Below are positions 1-5,793 of a stretch of 64,000 nt of DNA, piece by piece. The stretch spans positions 3,389,344 through 3,453,343 of the forward strand of contig NZ_CP081844.1 of assembly GCF_019803445.1 (NCBI RefSeq). The letters run 5' to 3'. The first letter of the stretch is position 1. Each line of letters begins with the position of its first letter. The notes under the pieces are model-generated. The model did no database searches and was not told the DNA's origin. It saw only the letters and a list, made by a program, of their open reading frames with translations. The translations under genes and the position numbers were made by a program. This DNA is from Caenibius sp. WL (GTDB lineage Bacteria > Pseudomonadota > Alphaproteobacteria > Sphingomonadales > Sphingomonadaceae).

Positions 1-305
1 GCCAGCTCACGGACCCGGTAAACTTCCACAAGGTACGCAATCGTCGGCGCGTCAAGGGCATCGTATGCTCCCACGGCCAGCTTCTCCGCGCGGGCGGCCA
101 TAATCTCGTATTGCTGCGCCGCAGCCGCGTAGCGCTCCATCGCCCCAGGCTCGGTGATAGATCGAACCCCCAAGCTAATCTTGAGTTCTGTAAGGGCCTC
201 TCCCGGCTTCCCAACGTAAGCCCGAATCCGCTTCGGGAATGTCCGACGATAGCGAAGAATTCCGGTCTTAGGGTCTTCTTGGAGATAGCGCACACTGACT
301 TCCAC
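1..305 (-). CDS. Tyrosine integrase, N-terminal part (cut by window edge)
   Basis: A minus-strand reading frame is open to the left edge and encodes about 101 residues. It begins with a short beta-rich stretch (YLQEDPKTGILRYRRTFPKR) followed by a helical segment typical of the N-terminal SAM-like region of phage integrases that process a 'RRTFPK-x-R' motif. The catalytic domain would lie beyond position 1. I chose the GTG at 305; an in-frame TTG lies upstream after a stop. It is not a copy of the integrase at 493-1608, so it probably belongs to a neighbouring island or an older insertion. The family call rests on fold-like sequence pattern only. Confidence 0.55.
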   Translation of the reverse strand, partial: MEVSVRYLQEDPKTGILRYRRTFPKRIRAYVGKPGEALTELKISLGVRSITEPGAMERYAAAAQQYEIMAARAEKLAVGAYDALDAPTIAYLVEVYRVREL

Positions 306-399
306 GGGCAGGCCTTCTGTACCACTGGATGTACTCCTGAGGCACAAAGAAAGTCCAGAAAATCAGTTAGTTGTCGCTTTTCAACCGCTTGGGGGTTGA

Positions 400-448
400 C
401 TGGATGCCCCGCGAGGATTCGAACCTCGATTGACGGAGTCAGAGTCCG
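400..448. repeat. attL: displaced 3' part of tRNA-Gln
   Basis: These 49 bases are identical to 15858-15906, which covers the anticodon arm, T arm, acceptor 3' strand, CCA and one extra base of the intact tRNA-Gln gene. Identity stops abruptly on both sides (position 399 and 449 differ from the partner). The 5' half of a tRNA is missing, so this is not a functional tRNA. It marks the left end of the integrated element, with the integrase stop codon about 45 bases inside, the usual layout for tRNA-integrating elements. Confidence 0.93.
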
Positions 449-492
449 CCACAACCCACGCTATTCTGCGGCCTTAACCGCCCATGTTGCAA

Positions 493-1608
493 TCATGTTG
501 CATCAGCAAAGAGCGCGGCGGCGATTGCGTCGGCTTCTTCGGCATCTTTCTGCGCCTGCTCGAACAGGTGCCCGTAGGTGTCGAATGTCACCTGGATGGA
601 GCTATGCCCCATCAGCGTCTGGATGCGCTTCGGGTTCAGGCCCTGCTCGATCCAGAGCGATGCAGCCGCATGCCGGAACGCATGCATGCCCAGCGCCTTG
701 ACCTTCGCTTCCGTCTGGATCGGCTGGACATAGTTCAGTGTCATGACGCGGTGCGATAGCGGCTTGCCCTTAGGGCTCGGGAATACCAATCCTAGGGCAT
801 GATCCGGGCAGGCCAGCTTCCATTCGCGCAGCGTCTGCACCACCCGCGACGGCAGGGCGATTGTCCGGTGCCCGGCTTCCGACTTCGGGGGGCCTATGGT
901 GCCCTTGGCGTCGGCCCGCTGCTCGACCGTCACCCGCGCCTTTTTCAGATCGACAGACCGCCACGCCAGCCCACGCAGTTCCGATGCGCGCATGCCGGTG
1001 AACACCGCCAGTTCGATAATAGCCCGGCCCATCAGGTCGCCTGCCTTGCTGGCAGCTTCCAGAATGGCCCTCAGGTCCTTTTTCGGGGGCGGATGGGCCT
1101 TGCCCTTCTCCCGCTTCACCTTCTGCACCTTGACCGCCAGTGCGACGTTCTGCGCGACCAGACCGCGCTCTTGCGCGTCGCTCAGGATCGCCTTGAAGGT
1201 GCGAAACACTCTCAGCGCCATCGGGCGCGACAGGTGCAGCAGCCAGTCATCCAGATAAGTCCGAACAATCGGCGCCGTCAGTTGCGACAGTTTCCGCGCG
1301 CCGCACTTGGGCACGATGTGGAGGCGCACGTGCTGGTCATAGGCCGCAACGGTGGTCGGTTCGCGCCCTGCTGCCCGAACGGTGCCCAGCCATAGCTCGG
1401 CGGCCTTCTGGACGGTCACGGAGACGCTATCGGCGGTGTGGATGCCCTTCTGCACCTCGGCGGCCGCATTGACGCTCCACGCCTCTGCATCCTTCTTTTT
1501 CGCGAACTGCTTGGCCCGGCGCTTCCCGGCCTGATCGCGGTAATCGACCAGCCATGCCTGCTTCGCGGTGCCGTCAGGGGCGATCCACTGGCGCTTACGG
1601 ATTGCCAT
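493..1608 (-). CDS. Tyrosine recombinase / phage integrase
   Basis: A 371-residue integrase that would join the element to the tRNA-Gln site. It has an N-terminal arm-binding segment (about 1-60), a core-binding domain (about 65-150) and a C-terminal catalytic domain. Catalytic residues visible are Arg207 in TGMRASELRG, His309 and Arg312 in HAFRH, His335 in LMGHSS and Tyr345 in FDTYGHL. I chose the ATG at 1608 (MAIRKRQW), since the 10 residues that precede it in frame are atypical; this gives a 14-bp overlap with the upstream gene, so the two are probably cotranscribed. It reads towards attL, and its end lies about 45 bp from the repeat. Confidence 0.95.
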   Translation of the reverse strand: MAIRKRQWIAPDGTAKQAWLVDYRDQAGKRRAKQFAKKKDAEAWSVNAAAEVQKGIHTADSVSVTVQKAAELWLGTVRAAGREPTTVAAYDQHVRLHIVPKCGARKLSQLTAPIVRTYLDDWLLHLSRPMALRVFRTFKAILSDAQERGLVAQNVALAVKVQKVKREKGKAHPPPKKDLRAILEAASKAGDLMGRAIIELAVFTGMRASELRGLAWRSVDLKKARVTVEQRADAKGTIGPPKSEAGHRTIALPSRVVQTLREWKLACPDHALGLVFPSPKGKPLSHRVMTLNYVQPIQTEAKVKALGMHAFRHAAASLWIEQGLNPKRIQTLMGHSSIQVTFDTYGHLFEQAQKDAEEADAIAAALFADAT

Positions 1609-2299
1609 CGCCGCGCTCGCGAGCCTCCTGCATTTCAATCACTACCGCCTCTATTTCTTTGCTCAGCGCCTCCAAGTCCTCATGATGCTTTCGTACAATC
1701 CGCTGCAGCTCTACAAACGAACTGGCAGCATCGATCTTAAACAGGTCCTCTATGGAGAGCATCAACACGGCAACTAGAGGGCGGAGCAAAATAACAATCC
1801 AACGGTAGAAATCCCCCAAGACAGGCTGTTCTGGATTGTCTTTCAGAAACTCTGGCAGCTTATCCACCTCAATAAAGTTGAAAGCCTCAAAGTGGTCTAC
1901 CTCGCTTTCGCCATCAGTGGTTAGCTCGCGCAATGCTTCCGGCGAGACACACAACGCGAGTTCATTTGATAGCACGGCCCCATTTTCGGCCTTAAGCGGT
2001 CCCGGTGCCGCAGCGAACAAGAAGTACGTGCGGGTCTCGCTCCAGTTCTTTGTGATCAGCGAAACCGTGTGCTGGGGAGTGACGCCTGCCTGCATAAACT
2101 GAATCGCGAGCGCCAATTGCAAGACCATATCCAGGTCATATTCTGCCCTGCGCCCCTTCCCTGTGTTGCTACCCTTCGGGAAGCCAAGGCGCTGGAAGTG
2201 TCGAAGCCGGGCTTTAAACGCACCCTCCGATTCGGGCGCAATTCGGTTCATAGATGCCAGCAATTCCAAGAGTTCTGAATAGCTTAGGGTCATCGGCAC
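1595..2299 (-). CDS. Putative regulator with MerR-like N-terminus
   Basis: A 234-residue protein of unrecognised family. Residues about 25-75 (AFKARLRHFQRLGFP...YDLDMVLQLALAIQFMQAGVTP) resemble the winged helix and following helix of MerR-type or phage-regulator DNA-binding domains. The middle is acidic, a hydrophobic stretch (RWIVILLRPLVAVLMLSI) may be a membrane-associated or buried helix, and the C-terminus is a charged coiled coil. It is divergent from the AlpA-like gene at 2397 across a palindrome-rich spacer, and overlaps the integrase start by 14 bp. By position it could control integration or excision; that function is inference. Confidence 0.6.
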   Translation of the reverse strand: MPMTLSYSELLELLASMNRIAPESEGAFKARLRHFQRLGFPKGSNTGKGRRAEYDLDMVLQLALAIQFMQAGVTPQHTVSLITKNWSETRTYFLFAAAPGPLKAENGAVLSNELALCVSPEALRELTTDGESEVDHFEAFNFIEVDKLPEFLKDNPEQPVLGDFYRWIVILLRPLVAVLMLSIEDLFKIDAASSFVELQRIVRKHHEDLEALSKEIEAVVIEMQEARERGDGNP

Positions 2300-2396
2300 C
2301 TCACCAACACAAAATCTAGTTTTCCCTATTGCACGGAACGTTCCGAACGCATAGAAACACCAATACTAGTTTTAGTATGAAGAAGGAGTAAACAGA
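2300..2396. promoter_or_regulatory. Divergent control region with two palindromes
   Basis: The 97-bp spacer between the divergent genes at 2299 and 2397 holds a perfect 12-bp palindrome CGGAACGTTCCG (2334-2345) and an inverted repeat ATACTA-GTTT-TAGTAT (2363-2378). The word CTAGTTTT also occurs near 2316, outside the second dyad. A strong ribosome binding site AAGGAG (2383-2388) precedes the ATG at 2397. The layout is that of a phage-type genetic switch with operators between two promoters; promoter positions cannot be fixed by eye. Confidence 0.6.
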
Positions 2397-2582
2397 ATGC
2401 TCGGTAACGATCTGATCAGGGGAGCGAAGGCGGCGGCAGCGTACTGCGGTCTCACCCCCCGCTTGATTTATCACCTGGTGGAGCGGGGCGAACTGCCTGC
2501 GATCCGCAAGTCAGGAACACTGTTCTTCCGCAAGAGCGAGCTTGAGCGCGCCTTCTCGTCGGAGGGCTCGGACAATGCCTGA
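2397..2582 (+). CDS. AlpA/excisionase-like helix-turn-helix protein
   Basis: A 61-residue protein with the compact winged-helix layout of AlpA/Xis/MerR-type DNA binders: AAAAYCGLTPRLIYHLVERGEL (helix-turn-helix, about 10-33) followed by the wing AIRKSGTLFFRKSELERAF. Such proteins act as excisionases or early activators in integrated elements. A canonical AAGGAG lies 8 bases before the ATG. It starts the rightward early operon and overlaps the next gene by 8 bp. Confidence 0.8.
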   Translation: MLGNDLIRGAKAAAAYCGLTPRLIYHLVERGELPAIRKSGTLFFRKSELERAFSSEGSDNA

Positions 2583-2871
2583 AACGAAGAACCCCCACGC
2601 CAAGGGCGCAGGGGCTCAGGATGTTGCTGGTTACAACACTGAGCTTCCTACCGCTACCCGGCCGGAAAATCCAATCCTTTTGGCAGAGAGCCACACGGTG
2701 CACGTAACGCGTGACGGTGGCGCTTATCTCGTCGCTGTCGTTCCGCCTGTGGAGGACTACCCTCCCCAGCTATTCGGCACGCACAAGGAGGCACGCGGTT
2801 TCGCAGGCGGCATTCGCATGTGCCGTGGCTGGCCCATTGACGACCAGACGATGGAGGCGCGTCATGATTGA
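2575..2871 (+). CDS. Hypothetical early protein (98 aa)
   Basis: No family recognised. I chose the ATG at 2575 because a GGAGGG (2561-2566) precedes it and it overlaps the previous stop (AATGCCTGA), a translational-coupling layout. The first 35 residues are polar and probably disordered; the rest is a small mixed alpha/beta unit (VHVTRDGGAYLVAVVPPVE ... GTHKEARGFAGGIRMC). It ends MEARHD, nearly the same C-terminus as the next gene. It overlaps the following start by ATGATTGA. Confidence 0.65.
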   Translation: MPETKNPHAKGAGAQDVAGYNTELPTATRPENPILLAESHTVHVTRDGGAYLVAVVPPVEDYPPQLFGTHKEARGFAGGIRMCRGWPIDDQTMEARHD

Positions 2872-3094
2872 TTCAACGCGCTATACCCGCCCCGATTGCA
2901 TTGATGCAGGCCCCATCCTGGCCTTTATCGAGAAGCGCCTGGCAGCGACGAGCACACCGCCTAGCCGCTTTGGTCGCCAAGCGACTGGCGACCCCCGGTT
3001 TGTCTTCGATCTTCGGCGTGGGCGCCGCATCACGCGACCGGTTGCATACCGCGTCCTGCGCTTCCTCGATGCGATGGAGGCGCGCCATGGGTGA
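2864..3094 (+). CDS. Hypothetical early protein (76 aa)
   Basis: A 76-residue basic protein, no family recognised. The start at 2864 is supported by GGAGG (2853-2857) and by the 8-bp overlap with the upstream stop. The C-terminus MEARHG and the DNA around it (gatggaggcgcgccatg) repeat the junction at 2851-2866 almost exactly, so the two intergenic couplings are probably duplicated. It lies in the compact early operon between 2397 and 3554. Confidence 0.6.
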   Translation: MIDSTRYTRPDCIDAGPILAFIEKRLAATSTPPSRFGRQATGDPRFVFDLRRGRRITRPVAYRVLRFLDAMEARHG

Positions 3095-3554
3095 ACTTCC
3101 CCACCTGTCGAACTCTGCCGTGCTCATCGAACGCGGCGACCTTGAGATCATTCTGCGGGCTCTGGTGGCCTTCCAGCAGGCCAGTTCCGAAGCGGCAGAG
3201 ATCATCCTGCGGCGGCTGGATGGCATCGACGGCGATCCCGACCTTGAGGACGCAACTGATGCCGAGGACGATTTCAGCCTTTCGCCCTGTGCGGCAGAAA
3301 GTGCCAGCGGCGGACTTGGATGCCCCATCGCTGATCCCGGTGGCTGCGAGCATGACGGTCGGGAGGAAGATGAAGACCGGGCACCAGACTACGGCATCGA
3401 TCAAACCAAATCGCTGCCTGACGCCATGGTGATCACGCATGACCGGAATGCGATGCGGGCTCACCGCGACCGTATCCGCGACGAGGCGTGCGACAAGTTC
3501 ACCCGTCATGGTGTGACCGACTATCGGCTGCGCCGAGGCCCCGGGCAGGACTGA
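3087..3554 (+). CDS. Hypothetical acidic early protein (155 aa)
   Basis: A 155-residue protein without recognised family. The N-terminus (about 1-48) is helical; the middle is rich in Asp/Glu (DGDPDLEDATDAEDDFS) and contains a Cys-Gly-Pro-rich patch; the C-terminus (AMRAHRDRIRDEACDKFTRHG) is a charged helix. ATG at 3087 follows GGAGG and overlaps the preceding stop by 8 bp. Function unknown; it is part of the early operon. Confidence 0.6.
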   Translation: MGELPHLSNSAVLIERGDLEIILRALVAFQQASSEAAEIILRRLDGIDGDPDLEDATDAEDDFSLSPCAAESASGGLGCPIADPGGCEHDGREEDEDRAPDYGIDQTKSLPDAMVITHDRNAMRAHRDRIRDEACDKFTRHGVTDYRLRRGPGQD

Positions 3555-3560
3555 TCCAGC

Positions 3561-4394
3561 ATGGCAAGAAAGCGGCTCCAGGCCGACCAACGTGCGGACC
3601 TGCGCGGAGGCAAGTTTATCGGCTTGCCGACCGTGGTCCACAAGAGTGAGGCATATCGCTCGCTACCTGTGTTCGAGCGCGCAGTGCTTACCGAGATGCT
3701 GGCAACGTTCAATGGTTACAACAACGGCAAGCTGGTGGTCAGCCATCGCCAGCTTGCCGCAGCCTTGGGTAATTCGAACTTCGGCAGAATCAGCCGCGCC
3801 ATCGCGGCGCTGATCGAGCACGGCCTGCTCGACATCGCCACCGAAAGTCTCTGGAAGCAGCGCCGCGCCCGCGAATACCGGCTGACGTTCATAAACACCG
3901 GCAGCCCGCCATATGTTCGCCCGGCGACGAATGAGTACCTGTCATGGCGAAAAAACGACGCTGACGACGTGTCAGCAGAAACACCCCAATCTGCTGACGA
4001 TGTATCAGCAAGGTCGGTCTCTGCTGCTGACGATGTGTCAGCAACGGCAGGTGCAGAACCGCAGAATTGCGTGGGTGGCCCAATTTCCTCTGCTGACGAC
4101 GTGTCAGCGCTTATAAGTAAGCCATACCTAGGTCCCCGAAAGAGGGATGATCAGCAACCTAAACAAGCCCTCCCAGTAGCGGCGGCCATTTTGGGCCGCA
4201 GCGGTCCTGCACCTATGAAGGTCATGGATTGGAGTGGCCCGCCTGAGGAAGTGCTTGCCGCGCGGATCGCAGCCGGTGGCGAGATAGCCGAGCGTCTGGC
4301 GGCCATGCCGAGGGAGCAAGCGCTGGCGAGGATCGCGAAGGAGCAAGCCCGCCGCAACCGAGAGCAGGCAGCACGGGACAGGCGGCGGACATGA
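3561..4394 (+). CDS. Winged-helix protein, putative replication or control factor
   Basis: A 277-residue protein. Residues about 20-112 match the pattern of winged-helix proteins common on alphaproteobacterial plasmids and phages (YRSLPVFERAVLTEMLATFN, NGYNNGKL, SHRQLAAALG, ISRAIAALIEHGLLDI). A linker (about 133-183) repeats ADDVSA four times. The C-terminal third is basic and helical (EQALARIAKEQARRNREQAARDRRRT). The linker DNA forms four dyads at 33-bp steps, so the gene may carry binding sites for its own product, as replication initiators with iterons do. Replication role is inference; a transcription regulator fits as well. Confidence 0.6.
   Translation: MARKRLQADQRADLRGGKFIGLPTVVHKSEAYRSLPVFERAVLTEMLATFNGYNNGKLVVSHRQLAAALGNSNFGRISRAIAALIEHGLLDIATESLWKQRRAREYRLTFINTGSPPYVRPATNEYLSWRKNDADDVSAETPQSADDVSARSVSAADDVSATAGAEPQNCVGGPISSADDVSALISKPYLGPRKRDDQQPKQALPVAAAILGRSGPAPMKVMDWSGPPEEVLAARIAAGGEIAERLAAMPREQALARIAKEQARRNREQAARDRRRT
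3960..4108. repeat. Four phased dyad repeats (iteron-like) inside a coding region
   Basis: Four copies of the 17-bp dyad GCTGAC-GAYGT-GTCAGC start at 3960, 3993, 4026 and 4092, that is at steps of 33, 33 and 66 bp. Copies 1, 3 and 4 have perfect 6-bp arms; copy 2 has one mismatch (ATCAGC). The repeats encode ADDVSA, but always with GCT for Ala and TCA for Ser, codons that are uncommon in this high-GC DNA, so conservation is at the DNA level. A 33-bp step is about three helical turns, placing all sites on one face. Confidence 0.8.
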
Positions 4395-4611
4395 CAGGCG
4401 AGCCATCACGGAGGGGGTGGGTTCAAAGTGGGGGCCTGCCAGCCCTAGGACCGCCCCTCGCCCTTCATGTCAGCGCTAATACAGTTTCTCGCCCGCGCGC
4501 GCGAGCCGGGGGTGGGATGAATGTTTGCGGCCATCCCGGCCTAGGACCGACCCCGTCCCGTAATTTCCCCATCCACAGTTCAGAGTTCAGGATTGCAAAG
4601 GATCGGCACCC
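4395..4611. other. Non-coding spacer with direct repeats
   Basis: No convincing gene: an open frame from 4391 to 4615 has proline/arginine-rich content with no family pattern. The spacer holds CCTAGGACCG twice (4444-4453 and 4540-4549), one isolated half-site GTCAGC (4469-4474) of the upstream dyads, and a GC-alternating run (cccgcgcgcgcgag). Its place beside the phased dyads makes it a candidate part of an origin or operator. Confidence 0.4.
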
Positions 4612-4863
4612 ATGACTGACCCTATGGTGCAGGCCCAGATCATCGCCTTGAAATCGGTCTGCCGTGAGATCGGCGCCAAGGTGACTGGCGATGACATGGT
4701 GCGGCAGCCCACGGCTGCACGCTTGTTGGGCTTTGCGCAGAAGACATTGTCGAACGACCGGGCCGGGCAACGCCGCTGGCGGGTGGTAAAGCGCGGGCGG
4801 ACGGTGTTCTATCCTCTGGCCGATCTGGCGCAGTGGTTGGTCGAGAACGCTAAAGACGAGTGA
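4612..4863 (+). CDS. Small helix-turn-helix protein (83 aa)
   Basis: An 83-residue protein with an excisionase/AlpA-type winged helix in its second half: QPTAARLLGFAQKTLSNDRA, then RRWRVVKRGRTVFYPLADLAQWL. A good AAGGA precedes the ATG. It is the last gene before the morphogenesis block and could be its activator or a small DNA-binding factor such as a terminase-small-subunit analogue; neither can be shown from sequence. Confidence 0.65.
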   Translation: MTDPMVQAQIIALKSVCREIGAKVTGDDMVRQPTAARLLGFAQKTLSNDRAGQRRWRVVKRGRTVFYPLADLAQWLVENAKDE

Positions 4864-4870
4864 ATTTTTA

Positions 4871-4900
4871 GTGCCCGCGTGTGCCCGCAAGTGCCCGCGT
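4871..4900. repeat. Three tandem 10-bp repeats
   Basis: GTGCCCGCGT-GTGCCCGCAA-GTGCCCGCGT, an exact 10-bp period (about one helical turn), in the 94-bp spacer before the prohead protease gene. It is outside any gene. It may be a protein-binding site controlling the late genes or a DNA-recognition site for packaging. Confidence 0.6.
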
Positions 4901-4957
4901 CTACCTTGGTCCGCCTCCTGAAAAGCGCGAAAATGCAAGCGCGACAGGAGGACATGT

Positions 4958-5638
4958 GTGCACAAGGCTTATTCGCATCTTAGCATCAAATCGATTGACG
5001 AAGACCAGCGCGTTGTCACCGGTATCGCATCAACGCCGACCCCCGATCTAGTGGGCGACGTGGTCGAACCTATGGGGGCGGTCAATATCGACGAACTCCC
5101 CCTTCCCTTCATGTTGGATCATGACCACGGACAAAACATCGGCGTGGTGGAATGGGCCAAAGCGACCCCGGCAGGCATCGAGTTTCGGGCTCGCATCGCG
5201 AAGATTGCGGAGCCCGGTGCGGCCCGCGACCTGGTCGACAAAGGTTGGTCCCTCATCAAGGCGGGCCTTCGGCGCGGCGTGAGCATTGGCTTTGCTCCGA
5301 TTGAGATCGAGAGCCTGCCGACTGGCGGATACTGGTTCAAGACATGGCGCTGGCTGGAACTGTCTGCGGTAAGCGTTCCTGCTCAACCGGAAGCCCGTGT
5401 GACAGGCCTGAAAGCCGCGCAGTCGAAAGATCGGGTGGTGAAGCTCCAACCCGCTGAAAAACTGCGGGGCCGCATGCTCCTGGAAGCGGAGTTCCGTTCC
5501 ACCCGCCGCAAACGTCTGGGAATCTCGTCCCGGCCCGTGAAACTCAGCGCTGACGATCACGTCCAGGCCGTGCTTGAAGATGCTCGTACCCGCCGAACGC
5601 ACTTGCGCCTTGACGCTAACCGGCAGGTGAAGCTGTGA
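4958..5638 (+). CDS. Phage prohead serine protease (HK97 type)
   Basis: A 226-residue protein of the HK97-type prohead maturation protease family. Visible pattern: early strand VVTGIASTPTPDLVGDVVEP, the histidine region FMLDHDH, and the catalytic serine in RRGVSIGFAP, followed by WRWLELSAVSVPAQPEA, which is highly typical. The usual partner, a major capsid protein with a scaffolding region, is not found nearby. GTG at 4958 is preceded by AGGAGG (4946-4951). It starts the morphogenesis block and overlaps the next gene by GTGA. The C-terminal 70 residues are basic and unusual. Confidence 0.85.
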   Translation: MHKAYSHLSIKSIDEDQRVVTGIASTPTPDLVGDVVEPMGAVNIDELPLPFMLDHDHGQNIGVVEWAKATPAGIEFRARIAKIAEPGAARDLVDKGWSLIKAGLRRGVSIGFAPIEIESLPTGGYWFKTWRWLELSAVSVPAQPEARVTGLKAAQSKDRVVKLQPAEKLRGRMLLEAEFRSTRRKRLGISSRPVKLSADDHVQAVLEDARTRRTHLRLDANRQVKL

Positions 5639-5793
5639 GTTCGGTTCTCATCATCGCGCTGTTGGGCCTTCTCGGGCTTGCGCTGATTGTCGCTGGTACC
5701 GCTATCATTGCTGGAGCCGGTGCGGCTTTGCTTGCGGGAGGCACGGCCTCACTAGCCGTTGCGGCCATTCTTCGGAGGGGCCTGAATGTCTAG
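5635..5793 (+). CDS. Small hydrophobic membrane protein (52 aa)
   Basis: A 52-residue frame lies between protease and portal and overlaps both (GTGA at 5635-5638; stop inside the portal start). It is hydrophobic almost throughout (SSVLIIALLGLLGLALIVAG, then AIIAGAGAALLAGGTASLAV), giving one long or two short membrane helices, and ends in a positive tail ILRRGLNV. GGCAGGTGA precedes the GTG. Such small proteins in this position are seen in phage head modules; holin-like function is possible but unproven. Confidence 0.6.
   Translation: MSSVLIIALLGLLGLALIVAGTAIIAGAGAALLAGGTASLAVAAILRRGLNV

Noticed and set aside
401..447. Second tRNA-Gln gene
   Set aside because: Only the 3' part is present; the 5' acceptor strand and D arm are missing, so it is the displaced att copy.
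3561..4394. Terminase or helicase
   Set aside because: No Walker motifs or nuclease residues; the pattern is a winged helix followed by a repeat linker and basic tail.
4391..4615. 74-codon frame overlapping the winged-helix gene's stop
   Set aside because: The coupling overlap is suggestive, but the content is Pro/Arg-rich with no structure-like pattern, it overlaps the next gene's start, and there is no conserved motif.
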